Below, piece by piece: positions 31,813 to 43,096 of a stretch of 64,000 bases of DNA (its first letter is position 1; each line of letters opens with the position of its first letter). The stretch lies in assembly GCA_949128115.1 (NCBI GenBank), contig OX421966.1:63051416-63115415 (forward strand), read 5' to 3'. The position numbers and the translations under genes were made by a program. The notes beneath the pieces were generated by a model. That model saw only the letters and a program-made list of their open reading frames with translations, was not told the origin of the DNA and did not search any database. The DNA is from Anaspis maculata (Eukaryota > Arthropoda > Insecta > Coleoptera > Scraptiidae).

Positions 31813-32684
31813 CAGGGCCGGCAACTTTGGATTTGAACGTGTGGTGCTGACTGTTGAATATTTCAGAATAAGAACGGGGGGGGGGGGGGGATTAGGGGGG
31901 GCGGGAGGGGCGAAGCAGACAATTTTTTTCGATTTTTTTTTTCGAAATTTCATTACTGAGTCCAAACTTGGAAAAAACAATTTTATTCAGACACACGTCA
32001 TAATATTTGAATGAAATATAGGTACCATATTTTATACCATATACCATGTACCATATAGGTAACAACGCATAAATATGTTCTGTAGGTTGGTTGCAGCGTT
32101 GTCATTATCTGATCCTTCTTTATGTTTCTCGGAGCTTGTTGAAAGTCTGTAACATAAAATAGGTCTGTAATTAAATTCAACAAAAGACCTTTTGTAGATA
32201 ACGTGCTGCCCGTTGACCAGTTGTCAAAGACAAAAAGGTCTTCCGTTGAGAATTCTTATGTGTTAAAACAACAAGCTACACTCAATTTTTGTTTAAACAC
32301 ATGACAATTCTCAACGAAAGATCTTTTTGTCTTTGACAACTGGTCAACGAGCAGCACGTTATCTACAAAAAGGTTTTTTGTTGAAGTTGAATCCAGAGCT
32401 ACTTCATGTTACAGAATTTTAACAGGCTGTGAAAAACATGTAGAAGAATCAGATTAATAAAGATACAAATAAAACTTTCAGAATGAAACAAAAATTCTCG
32501 AAATGAGAAAAATGAAAATAAATCAAGATTAGTTCTCAAAATTACTGAAGGTTAAGGTTATGCCTGGTGAGTCCTATGGCGCTAATTTCAATTTTTGCAT
32601 CTTCAACATGTGGTGCTCACCACCACCTTTTCGGATTACGTGTGGTGCTCAAGAACGTCAGCACCACTATTGTTGCCGGCTCTG
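31813..32684. mobile_element. Non-autonomous hAT element (8-bp duplication)
   Basis: An 872-bp element with ends cagggccggcaac and gttgccggctctg, flanked by perfect 8-bp duplications tacctata (31805-31812, 32685-32692). TIR sequence and duplication length are diagnostic for the hAT superfamily. Inside are a G15 run (31876-31890) followed by more G-rich sequence, and a 224-bp palindrome (32172-32395). No transposase frame is present. It lies inside one subrepeat of FB5, so it is younger. Confidence 0.92.
32172..32395. repeat. Internal palindrome of the hAT element
   Basis: attcaacaaaagaccttttg and tagataacgtgctgc on the left are mirrored on the right (gcagcacgttatcta, and an attcaac complement at the end). 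Arms are about 95 bp with a short loop near 32280. It may be a MITE nested in the hAT element or a structural part of it. Confidence 0.7.
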
Positions 32685-33382
32685 TACCTATAGTTAGCGA
32701 AGAGTAATGAACGTACAAAAAACACATTGATTTTTCTGAATCACACTTGTCTGATTTTTTTCAAAATTCTGCTTTCGGAGTTGTAGAAGGAGAGGGGCCC
32801 AATTTCGAAGACATCTGAGTGACCATTCCGACTCATTATGCGTGATGTCAAACTTTAAAGGGAATCAAATTATGTAACAACAGTATACAGATTGTTAACT
32901 ACTTATATTTTGAACTCTGCTGAACATGATGTGTTAGACCGAGTGTTAGACTTGGTGATAATTTCCCGGTCTCCCGCCAATTATGTTCATTTGACTACGT
33001 CAGTGCTTAATCTCATTGCCCAATTGTCAGTTGTCCGCTATTATTGTGCAAGAGGTATCTACTGTTTTTTATAATAATTGTCTCAAGATTTAAAGGTGCG
33101 GAGTTGCAGCAGACAGGTGATGATTGATTTTGAAACTTTTGTCTTATTACTTACTGTAGTTGAATCTGTTCTACTCCAATTTTCAGCAGATTTGATAATG
33201 AAATCAATTGTCTTGTCTTTTACTTGTCCAAAGTAAAATCTGTCTGACTTTCATACATAGAAAATTGCATTACAAATACGTTTAGTTGTTGATAGTTGTT
33301 GATTGATAATTCCTAAACTGCAATTAATTATTTTTGGCGAATTTTTGAACAGGCACCGTCGCCCAGTGACTGCGGCTGGAAG

Positions 33383-33580
33383 GTGCATGATAGATGGCAA
33401 AGTTTTACCGGTGTGGATGGCCCGAGGGCCAGTTCCCAAAGAAACCTTGCCTCTAGTATACTTGGGTGTGCAACTCCCTGTCGCACAAAAAATTGTGGAT
33501 GCAGAAAGAAGGGATTCGCATGCACTGCTCTGTGTAGATGCCTGCCTGAAAAATTTCGAAACAAAATAGAAGACTCGTGA
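33383..33580 (+). other. Cys-rich (CXC-like) open frame in FB5 centre
   Basis: A 65-codon frame containing CATPCRTKNCGCRKKGFAC and then TALCRC. The pattern resembles one half of a tesmin/TSO1-type CXC motif (C-x-C-x..RKxGxxCT..C.C), seen at the C-termini of some insect transposon-related proteins. Upstream the frame is closed and no start is evident, so this is likely the end of a lost gene. It lies in the non-palindromic centre of FB5, where a transposon gene would be expected. Confidence 0.4.
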
Positions 33581-34770
33581 TGCCTAAGAAAATCATGGGC
33601 TAACTTTGACACTTTCTTACATATTTGCCTTTCTCAATTGCATGTTGATTATACATGATTGAGTACATATATCTATGCTTTGATTAAAAAATGTTCCAAC
33701 TTTCTAATCATCGTTTATTCCTAATTTTTCACTTTGATTTGCCCCTGGAACTCAGGCAACATCGATACAAGAACGAATGACCGCCCACAGGTCTTCAAAA
33801 TTATTCTAGTGATCTTCTACACCCCCCAAAAAATTAAAAAAGGAAGAATTTTGAGGAATATCGAGCTAGAAATGTGTTTTTGTGCGATCGCCACTCTTCT
33901 CTGAGTATACGCCATCTTGAATTTGAGACATGAGGAGTGAATATTTCAACTGTTAACATACCTAGTTGTGATCAGCAGAGTCCAAAACATGACTAATTAC
34001 CTGTTAACAGATTGTTACATGATTTTATCTTGAGTTATTCGTAAATTTGTTTCTGATTTGCTCCTGGAAGTTGGACAACACTAATTTCAAGCCGAATGGC
34101 TCCACAAAGGTATTTGAAATTGGCCTCATCATCTTCTACGACCCCGAAAACATAAGAATAGAACCAATTTTGAGGAAAATCGGGCCGGAAATAAGCTTTT
34201 TATGCGTGCACCCAGTTTTTACCCTTAACTTTCCGCCATCTTGGATTTAAGGGGTAAGGGGTAAAATTTCAAAAAGATAACACCTCTAGTCGTGTTCAGC
34301 GGGGTCTAAAACCTAAGATACAACCTGTTAATCAATTGTTACATGATTTGCCTCTAGGAAGTCTTTTTTGAGATTTTCTGCCTAGTCTATATAGGTTGCT
34401 TCAAAATGTTGCTTTCACACTCACGGACTTACGTGCATCTCTATACGATGTGTAGTTCGTCTTAGTATATTATTGCTACGAGCGAAGATTCCCGTGCAAT
34501 CTGGTAAACATGCGATATTTCTAGACTCTTCCACAGTCGCAGCGTACAATGCGCGGGGCTCTGGACATTTCTAGAGTATACGCACGAACCTGTAGTATAG
34601 CTGGACTGATAATAACAGAGGGGGAAATGACGCCAGGCGGGCGCTGCCATGAGATTATGTAGTCACCAGGTTTTTTGTTTTCAACGGTTGGCATCACCTG
34701 CCACGACAACGGTCTGATTCTACGAGTTTACCGAAGTATATCCCGTTCACTTTTCATTGTCAGTGGAATG

Positions 34771-34918
34771 ACTTTTTGTAGCAAAAATAAAGTGACAAGC
34801 TAGAGCGCTGGGGAGATACGGCTGACGGCCGCTGATAGTTTTGAACTAAAACTTTGCAGGTGTCATCAGCCGTAGCCGTAGCCCTCCGGCTTGTCACTTT
34901 ATTTTTTATTCAAAAACT
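34771..34918. repeat. Short inverted repeat (MITE-like)
   Basis: aaaataaagtgacaagc (34784-34800) is mirrored by gcttgtcactttatttt (34889-34905), with further imperfect matches inside (ggagatacggctgacgg against ccgtagccgtagccctcc). Total length is about 148 bp. No clear target duplication. Confidence 0.6.
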
Positions 34919-35576
34919 CATTCTACTGAAAATAAAAAGTGAACTAGATATAGGTACAAGTCGCCGAAATCAAAACCAGAAATCAAGATATTATCCCAGA
35001 TCAAAATGGCGCAGCACTGACAGCCAAGCACCGACTGTCACCGAGCGAAAATTCTTCCAGTGAACCTCAAACGTTCTATGTAATAATGGCAAACTCTTGC
35101 AAACCTTCATGGATCGGTAACAAATTTAGCTAAAAATTATATTAATATACACTAAAATTATATATATTTATAAAATAGAATATATAGTCATAGTCATCAA
35201 TACATAAAACTGCTCCGTTGAATATTGAAAGCCACTCTCGAGGCCGCTACCAAACGTTTTGGGACTTTTGGGTACCGGTGCATAATAAGATGGCGACTTC
35301 CAGAGGAGGGGTCATAAGTTGTTGGGGGAATCTGGGGGATTAGCAGTCCAGCTATACTACAGGTTCGTGAGTATACGTGATGGCATTGAAATACATGGAG
35401 ACTCAAACGCCTGATCAAGACACATCTGTCCATTTGGCGACGGCGCCGGCTCTAGAGCTCGGCAGAATTTCACGCGAAATGTGTGGGATTATTCGGGAGT
35501 CGCCTAGAAAATCGTATGCCGGGTCACTGTCGAGTTTGCTGAAAGATGATGGAGAGTTCGGGAACACTAGTCGGAG

Positions 35577-35612
35577 GCCTATATAAGGCACCAACCGTCA
35601 GCTCACAAGCAG
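35577..35612 (+). promoter_or_regulatory. TATA-like core promoter motif
   Basis: ctatataaggc at 35579-35589 is followed by cgtcagctcaca, a possible initiator at about 35598-35606. Spacing of 20-26 bp is slightly short. The surrounding 35460-35760 has features of an LTR (TATA, initiator, aataatg-like signals near 35685), but no matching second LTR was found in the window. Confidence 0.3.
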
Positions 35613-36201
35613 CTATGAATTGGAATGCGAAGTGGTAGCGAGCGGATCAATATCGAGTAGTGATCACAGAGATATTCCTAAGTAAATAATGGTTGGCGTG
35701 TATTTATTGTAATACGCAGTAATGAACAGTGCGTGAAACGACGAGAGGATTTATTTTCTTCTATAAATCCTGGCCAGGCTGATCTTTTCAAAACAGGTGA
35801 AAATGAGAATAAGACGCCGAATTATTATTTGTCCAAGGAAAAACTCATAGATAAGGCCGCGCACACAAAAACGTAGATAGTCGGACGGAACCGATAACAG
35901 CTATTATTATTGGCATGGCTCGTAAAAATCAAAAAGGCGTAAGTATTGTAACGGAAAAATAGATCGTTACAAATTTGAGGGGATTTTTTGGAAATTCTAA
36001 TTCATTCCAATTTTTTCCAGGGAACCGCCGCTTCGAGTAGTCCACTTCAAACATCTTGTTACGTTTTTGCGGCGAAAATTTGGCTTTTTGGGAGAACTCC
36101 GAAAAATTTGATGTGAAATGCCTAACGGGGGGTTTCGGGGACCTAGTGTCGTCCGGTGTGGGCCACGCTGGTGGGATTTTTCTTGAAATTTCGCCGTATA
36201 A

Positions 36202-36645
36202 TTGATCAAATTCGTCCACGGCATAGCCAAAATGACAGGAACGTCAACTGACGTTCTGGGTTTTGGGAAACTCATCACCTCGGGGCATTTGAACAGTGCT
36301 TTTGGAGGAAATGTACCGTGTAAGCGTGCAAAATTGGATTGTGGCCTCGAGGAGACTTTTGAGCGTCCATCAAACACCAAACACAAGAGCCAATCCAAAT
36401 TCGAACGGCATTTTGATCAAATTTCGCAGGCCGGCTCCAGTGTTGACGGGGTAATTTTACCGACACAGGCGAGTTTTGGTGAGCAAAGCACGTCTAGGGG
36501 GTACTCGCAGTATATTTGCACTAGGACCCGATTTTTAAAGGCTTCACATTTCGAGGAAGGGGCTTCTCTCGTTGTCCATAACACTTTCCGTGGCGAGTTG
36601 CACATTTATCTTGCCGCGACTTGTTTTCTAGAAAATCCGTGTTGA
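36202..36645 (+). CDS. Unit 3 copy of the conserved open frame
   Basis: An intact 147-codon frame in element sense, homologous to the unit 1 frame: LNSAFGGNVPCKRAKLD, EETFERPSNTKH, HFDQISQAGSSVDGVI and SLVVHNTFRGELHIYLAATC. It ends CFLENPC before a stop, where unit 1 ends CFAENPC. The N-terminal part is shorter than in unit 1 and may be in another frame. I do not recognise the protein; see the unit 1 entry. Confidence 0.35.
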   Translation: MIKFVHGIAKMTGTSTDVLGFGKLITSGHLNSAFGGNVPCKRAKLDCGLEETFERPSNTKHKSQSKFERHFDQISQAGSSVDGVILPTQASFGEQSTSRGYSQYICTRTRFLKASHFEEGASLVVHNTFRGELHIYLAATCFLENPC

Positions 36646-37229
36646 TTCCAGGGGACCTTGTGGCTGCACTTCCAATTAGAAAAGGTCCATGTTTTGATTG
36701 GAATGCTTATTTCGGACCTTTTATTGTCCTATTTTTCAAAATTTGACTCATAATATTCAGCTTCATTGCTGGCGCTGCACTTGTGAAACTGGCAAATGTC
36801 AATAATATCACAGCACTCTTCTCATATTAGGCGATTTCGCGCAAGTGCCTGAGCGTATTTTTTGCGGGTGCCCTTGATTCTTGGTTACGTTGCAATTTGC
36901 AATGATGTTGACAGTTATGGACATTTTCACGAGTAAATGTGATGACGATTGCGGAAATCGCGCCATGTGTTTCCGAATATTAAACTTTTGTATTTTTCAA
37001 CAGATTATATTGAGATTGAATGAATACTCGGTCATGATGGACAATCAAAATGCATTTGACATTTGTGATTGTTGATTTCTCAGTGGATGTCTTTCACTTT
37101 GAGGTTGCTTTTTTGTTTGTAAATAAATTGGTTTTGACATTACAATTACTTGATCTTATAACAGTGCCCATTTCCGTGACTCGCCAAAGTGACATTATTG
37201 ACAGTCTCTTATTGTAGTTACATGACATT

Positions 37230-37704
37230 TCTATCATCATTACCGCAAGATCCGATTGGTATTTTGAACCTATACCAACCAAAAATAGACAGTCTAAATG
37301 CATCTGCCAAATTAAAATTTTTGACGTTTCAAGACGCCGCCACATTGAACTTTTGCATTTTTTAACCGATCTGATTGTGATTTCAAACCTATACCCACTT
37401 GAGGTTGACAATGGAAATGCATGTGTCAAATTTTGATTCTTGACGTTTTAAGAGGGCGCCATATTGGACTTTTGTATTTTTCAACTTATCCGATTGATAT
37501 TCCAAGCCATTACCTACTTACTTGAAGTACACAATTGAGATGCATCTGTCAAATCTGCCATTGTGACATTTGCAAGGCTGCCATATTGAATTTTTGTATT
37601 TTTGAACAGATTATATTGAGATTCTGAACAAATACTAAGTCAAGATGGATAATCGAAACGCATTTGTCAAATTCGTAATTTTCGCAGTTTGAAGCCGTCG
37701 TATT
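37230..37704. repeat. 118-bp satellite array of unit 3
   Basis: About four monomers in the inverted orientation (for example atgcatctgtcaaat at 37540-37554 and cgccatattggacttttg at 37457), followed by the FB7 insertion point. The array is the shortest of the three. Confidence 0.8.
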
Positions 37705-37705
37705 A

Positions 37706-39713
37706 GTCCGGCTGGTAAGAGGAACCACCTTGCATTTTAGAGACAAGCGACGAAATTTGACACACTTGTTCACTAGACTCTACTCTTCGATTTAATAAAT
37801 GTTGCCACCATCTGCGGAAATCGTGCAGGCACTTAACAGGGTTCAGTAGAAAAAAATTGTTGAAAAATCGTAAATCGTGAACCATAACCGGTGGACGTAT
37901 GTAAATCAGGATATTGATGACTGATTCCATGCCCATGGAGATACTGCAAACAGTTTTGAAATATCTTGAGGCGTTTCCGAAATACGTTGGAAGAAGTGAA
38001 ATTTCTTCAACTTTTTTATTTTTTCAATAAATCAGTTGTTCTTGGAGATATTGAGCTGCAACTTGATACTCCGGCAAACAACTATGTTATTAATGAAACG
38101 CGATGTGAAGCCATTGACAAAGCCTGCTAGATTCGAAACTGAGATCTTCAACTTTTTTCCCATCGTGAGCGCCATCTTCAAATTGCCCTTCGTGAAATTG
38201 TTGAAAAACCAACAGGTAACGACTTTATTGGACACACACGATGTTTTATCATGAAAAAACAGGTACTGAATTGTGGCAATGACCTCTTCGCCCAAGAAAC
38301 GTTATCAAGTTCGTTTTTCCTGTTTTTCCTCAACTTACGTGACAATCATGACCAAATGAAACTTTGGATCGATTGAATGTTTGCTATATTTCAATCAACA
38401 TTGTTTTGCAACGTCAGTCACCAAATTTCATCATCATCAGTTAAGTGGTGTTCTTTTGGCAAACAGTTGAACAAGAAGTCTACTCAAATATTTGTAAAAA
38501 GGGCAAAAAATGCAGGGTCACCTTCTGCCCTCAAACCTGATTGAAGAAAATATGTACCCAAAAGTGCTACCAACTGATACTGAAATGATTCGTAGGAATG
38601 TGCAAGCCAAGCTCGAACTGATTGTTACATTTTAGTTCGCAGGAGGGACGTGAAAAGCGTTGCTACAGCTCATATTTGAAGCGTTTCTGGCAATATTCAA
38701 CAAAGAACGTTTCAAATATTAAGCTGTAGCAACACTTTCGACGTCCCTCCTGCAGAAGTAGGATGAGAAAATCCATTTCGGTTCAACTTGAAACTACAGC
38801 AGACATTCCTCCGAACTCTTTCAGTATCAATTGGTAGCATTTTTGGTAAAAGATTTTCTTAAATCGGGTTTGAAGGGACGACGTGACCCCGCCGTTTTCG
38901 TTTTTTTTTCACAAAAGTCGAAGCAAACTTTTTGTTCAACTGTTTGCCAAAAGAACACCACTTGGTTGATGATGATCAAATTCAGTGACTGGCTGCACAA
39001 TATAATGTGGATTATAATGTGGTCAACATCTTATCGATTCAAAGTTCTATTTGGTGATGGTTATCACCTAAGTTGAGAGAAATCAAGAAAAACTAACTTG
39101 ATAACGTTTCTTGGCCGAAGAGGTCATTGCTGCTATTCAGGACCTGGTTTTTCATAATAAAATGAACGCGTGTGTCTAATAGAGTCGTTACCTGTTGTTT
39201 TTTCAACAATTTCACGAAGGGCAATTTGAAGATGGCGCTCACGATGGAAAAAAAGTTGAGGATCTTAGTTTCGAATCTAGCAGGCTTTGTCGATGGCTCC
39301 ACATCGCGTTTCATTAGAAACATATTTGTTTGCCGGAATATTAAGTTGCAGCTTAATATCTCCAAAAACAACTGATTTATTGAAAAAATGAGAAAGTTGA
39401 AGAAATTTCACTTCTTCCAACGTAGTTCGGAAACGCCTCAAGATATTTTGAAACTGTTTGCAGTACCATCATGGGCATGGAATCAGTCATCAATATCCTG
39501 ATTTGCATACGTCCACCGGTTATGGTTCACGATTTACGATTTTTCAACAAATTTTTTCCACTGAACCCTGTATAAAGTGTCTGCGCGATTTCCGCAGATG
39601 GTGGCAACATTTCTTGAATCGAAGAGTAGGGTCTAGTGAACAGGTGTGCCAAATTTCGTCGCTTGTCTCGAAAATGCAAGGTGGGTCCCATTCATGTCGC
39701 TTAACGTCCGGAC
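37706..39713. mobile_element. Fold-back element FB7 (TA target duplication)
   Basis: A 2008-bp element that is nearly one long palindrome, centred near 38700. Ends are gtccggc and gtccggac, with flanking TA (37704-37705, 39714-39715). Matched arm blocks include accaccttgcatttt/aaaatgcaaggtgg, atgttgccaccatctgcgga with its complement at about 39593-39612, and the central gcaggagggacgt/acgtccctcctgc pair. Unit 1 shows the uninterrupted site near 21700-21712 (ttcaatacacagcggcttc). The mirrored open frames in the arms are not recognised. Confidence 0.87.
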
Positions 39714-40396
39714 TATATTGATTTTTTGCTTTTTTCAACCGAATTCATTGAGTTTTCAAACCTAGACTTGGTTCAGATGAACAATTGGAACGTAACTGTC
39801 AAATTTGTAATTTTGCACATAATTTTTTTTCATCTCAATTTTTCCTATAAATATTTAGAAAGGCTCGTAAATAATACAAATACACGGTTCTGATTTCATT
39901 TCCACTACACGGTGTCTTCTACGACAATAGGTACCGACAAAGCTTTATCATGTTTCCAGTATTTTCAGTAGTTACCTTGAACAAAAGTAGAAATACATAG
40001 CATTAAACAAAATAATGATGTATCGATTTCTCCCGACAACTCTTCACTGACCAGGCATCACTCACTGACATGCGTTTCGTTCACAATAGAACCCTACAAG
40101 TCGGGGCAGAAATTTCAAAACACGCGAAAAACAAACATCTTTTCGAATTCATGTTACTCTTACACAGTCAGTTGCTTACGCCTTTTGGAAAACTCCATCT
40201 GACCAAAACACTATCGACAGACATGCATAAAATTACTAAACTCGCCAAAAGAAAACCTGAAATCTGCCTAAAACAACTGAAAATCAACATATACCATTCC
40301 CTTTCCACTTGTCCGGTGTCAGTGGAACAAATTCCCTATCTACTTTTCAACCAATGCTGTCACCAACGCGACGGCTTGTCGGCGCTGGTGACAGCT

Positions 40397-40609
40397 AGTC
40401 CTCTCAAATTGAAATGTGACTGCAATAAGGGCAACGAGATGGACAGAAGCGTAACATGGTTGTCTTCCTCCAAGGACTGTATTGATGAAGCGATAACACG
40501 CAACAGAAGCGTTGTGGAGCCCGAAAAGCATCTGCAAAAACTGATACAGTCTCTGAAGGTGTGACCACAGTAACGGGGGGTGGCGAAGCGGGAGCCAGTA
40601 CCATGGCAC
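40397..40609 (-). pseudogene. Ty3/gypsy reverse transcriptase fragment
   Basis: The minus strand reads QFLQMLFGLHNASVACYRFI and NTVLGGRQPCYASVHL, matching the gypsy RT block usually written F.xMPFGLxNAPxTFQRxIxxVLxGL. Where YVDD would be expected the sequence is ASVHL, so the catalytic Asp pair is lost. It ends at the hairpin of unit 3. Whether RT continues beyond unit 3 cannot be seen, because unit 3 is truncated at its other end. Confidence 0.7.
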
Positions 40610-43016
40610 GCCGCCTGGCTACAGCATCTGACTGTAACTATTTGCTAGGAAGTGGGAAGTGAGCATCCTTCTTTGTCATTGCTCCGATTTCAACAGGGTT
40701 CTATGTTGGGAAGCTACCTAATTTCATAGAGCCCTGTTGATCTCACCAAGCGATCGGTCTTGGTGTATTTACACACCAACAGTGGATGACATCTGTGCTG
40801 ACGATGCGGGCTCACATCTTTCAATCCAATCCTCGTCACCCTTCCTCATTCTTAACAAGACTCGTCAATTATCCAGCAAATTTCCAAGAATCCTGAATTC
40901 CTGAACCGTATTTTTCTGCTTGAGTATTCCAGGTAAAAGCCCAACGACAGATCCCTCAAGTACACTCTTTGCAGGGTACTCACAAGTGAGTTCCCTGTGC
41001 GACGCCATCTATGAGCTGCACTTCGCAATGCTTACACTGGAGGTGAAAATGGCCGCGGAAGCTTTTTAAAGCCGACTACACCGACCACTGACCTCTCTTG
41101 TTGTGAAAAAGTGTACTTCGGTTATCATGTCTAAGACAAATTCACCAACAAAAGGTGGATGTGCCAATGAAAGGCGAGCTTTTTATGCCTAAGCTAGCGA
41201 AAGGGGAACAAGTAAGGAATCGTGATCATATTTTCGGTGGTCATAGAAAAATATCCTTGGGGATTATTGGGTTGAATATTTCTCCAAGGTTCTAGAGCAG
41301 GATCTCTAGGGGATTTCAAGAACTGGAAACGTATAGTAAAGTTCATACAGGGTGACATGTAAAGCGGTGAAAAATTGCCAGGCGTTCAACATGCTTCAAT
41401 TTGAAGAGATTTTCTTCTTTCTGGATCCTTACATTGGAGGCATAGAAGATAACATCGTACCTCGACACTTTGCTCGATTTATTTCCCTAGCCTTTCTATT
41501 TACAGGGTGGTATCAAAAAACAATCTTTTGGTTTTTCGGTTATATCGTTTTATTTTTATTTTCAAAATCCAGGGCTCAAATTAAAGCTGGAACCTCAAGT
41601 AAAAAGATCTTATAATCAGAATCGACTGGAAATAAAAAATAAAAATGTATGGTTCCCTCAAGAGTAATCAGACGTTTCATCGGTCCCGGAATCTGACTTG
41701 GGATGAGAACAACCTAATAATCAACTTTGTCCTTGGGCGAAGTATTCATTCTGAACATCTTCTGATGTTTAGAGCTTGAATGACACAAGAACTGTTGATA
41801 AAGGAACAAAATTCCAATTAAATGTTATCAAGGCAGAATAATCTTTCTTGCTCGTATTTAATCGCTTGTAACCAACGTTACGAGAATGCGTAGCTCACCC
41901 ACGGCTTTAGTAACCAGTGTTACGGAAATCACAACAAACAGAATTATTTATGCTGATTGCTCCCGTAACGTTCTTCGTTCTAAACTTTCCGAGTTTTGTC
42001 TGAAAATGCAGGGTGACAAGCTTAGTTTAAGGTGCGCGATTTTTCGCAATTGTCTGGCCTTATGAATTTTTGCCACGAATCGGTTGCCATGGGCTGTATG
42101 TTTGAAACCGGTGAGTTGAATTCACATGGGATTTGGATACTATGGGCAATTGGGCAACCCTCGGGTCAACCGCCTGTTCTCGCCGCTGCGATTGGTTGCT
42201 TCCATAGCAACCGCACTTGTTTCCACATGGGAAATTAACTCACCGTTTTGAAAATACTTGCCCAGGGCTGTAAAAAATATTCAAATCACGTTGGCCGAAA
42301 AATCAAACAATTCCTACATGGATGATTGATTACCAAAAAAAACCTCACCTACGTATCTATTAACGATCATATTTTCCACTATTGTACGTTCCGCACGGTA
42401 ATTTATTGCATTTTGGAATCGAATTTCCGCGGGCGTGGTAGGTACGCGTCATAGAATCAAAGCCCGGTTGATTTGTTTTTCATCAGGTCCCGTATTGTTA
42501 ACCCTTGCAGCCAAGTGGTAATTCGATTTAATTTGTATTTAAATTACCACTACCCACTTTGGTTGTAATTAAAAACGAGCGATTGGATTTTCGACCATCA
42601 GGCAGACACTGCGTTTTTCCACTCTTCCTCCATACCCAGAGCTTGTTGTTTTCCCCCTCCGTTTCCTCCCACGTCTGCTGCTCCTTGCCTCCTCATCCTC
42701 CCGCTCCTCTTTAGCATCAACGAATTCTCGCTCGATCGAGTCGAAACAGACGGGCTTTTATCGAAAGCTCTGGTGCTATACAAGATCGGCGAATGTCTTT
42801 TTTTTTTGTTACTTCAACTGCGCTTTTTAATTTAAACCGTCCTTGGAGCGGGGTGAGGGTGGGAATGCTCACAAAAAAGCACCTCTTAACAGCTGTAACA
42901 GTATAAAATTCCCTCTACAGGGATTATTTGGAACATTTATACGTTGAAACTCGCCACATCATAATACACAACGTTCGTATTAAACTGAATGTATACGATG
43001 ACCCTTTTTTTTGCAG
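40610..43016. other. Unassigned sequence upstream of the signal-peptide exon
   Basis: No gene recognised. A hairpin with 15-bp arms (caacagggttctatg 40691-40705, catagagccctgttg 40725-40739) stands alone. A polypyrimidine-rich patch lies at 42620-42720. If the exon at 43017 is real, this stretch includes its upstream intron and possibly a promoter, but no upstream exon can be placed. Confidence 0.35.
40691..40739. repeat. 15-bp-arm hairpin
   Basis: Near-perfect arms (one mismatch) around a 19-base loop. It is too short and isolated to be called a microRNA precursor and has no neighbouring repeat copy. Confidence 0.55.
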
Positions 43017-43096
43017 GACCGACCATACCTGGCCCGTCGTCATCACCATGATCTCCAGGCTTTTGTTCTGGACGGCCGCCATCAGTCTGACCTCTG
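43017..43096 (+). CDS. Putative first coding exon with signal peptide
   Basis: This is the best candidate for a host gene exon. A polypyrimidine tract and acceptor (cccttttttttgcag, ending 43016) precede it. The ATG at 43048 is in good context (atcaccATGA) and starts MISRLLFWTAAISLTSG: a basic residue, a hydrophobic core and small residues, as in a secretory signal peptide. A strong donor (ctg|gtgagt, intron from 43097) follows after 16 codons plus one base, giving a phase 1 intron. A signal peptide on its own exon followed by a phase 1 intron is common in extracellular and cell-surface proteins. The 31 nt between acceptor and ATG would be 5' UTR, so an upstream non-coding exon is expected. 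The following exon is not recognised in this window, so the protein is unknown. Confidence 0.6.

Larger units (their letters stand above)
30770..34387. mobile_element. Large fold-back element FB5 (TA target duplication)
   Basis: A 3618-bp element with ends gactaggcagaaaatctc and gagattttctgcctagtc and flanking TA (30768-30769, 34388-34389). Each arm contains related subrepeats of about 300 bp, each with taacaatcagttaacagg, actctgctgatca-like and caagatggcg motifs: left at 30825-31135 and 31140-31440, right at 33740-34020 and 34030-34340. A further subrepeat (31680-31812 plus 32685-32870) is interrupted by the hAT MITE. The middle (33080-33720) is unique and includes a Cys-rich frame. No transposase is seen. 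Confidence 0.85.
34388..35961. other. Unassigned sequence with inverted repeats
   Basis: No gene recognised. Two inverted pairs are visible: about 34576-34613 with 35345-35385 (both containing cgaacctgtagtatagctgg or its complement, 732 bp apart), and 34771-34918, listed separately. The span 35197-35577 has open frames without recognisable content. Confidence 0.4.
35962..40396 (+). mobile_element. Helentron-like repeat, unit 3 (inverted)
   Basis: A third copy, opposite in orientation to units 1 and 2. Its terminal hairpin (40355-40396) ends ggtgacagCTAG followed by T, as in unit 1. The body and satellite are present. It is truncated at the other end: homology stops at about 35962 after cccctcaaatt, so the TTCACCC start and subterminal hairpin are missing. 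Fold-back element FB7 is inserted in its body. Beyond 40396 lies a Ty3/gypsy RT fragment, so this copy too may sit in a gypsy pol gene. Confidence 0.6.

Noticed and set aside
40691..40739. Pre-microRNA hairpin
   Set aside because: Arms are only 15 bp with a 19-base loop, shorter than a typical precursor stem.
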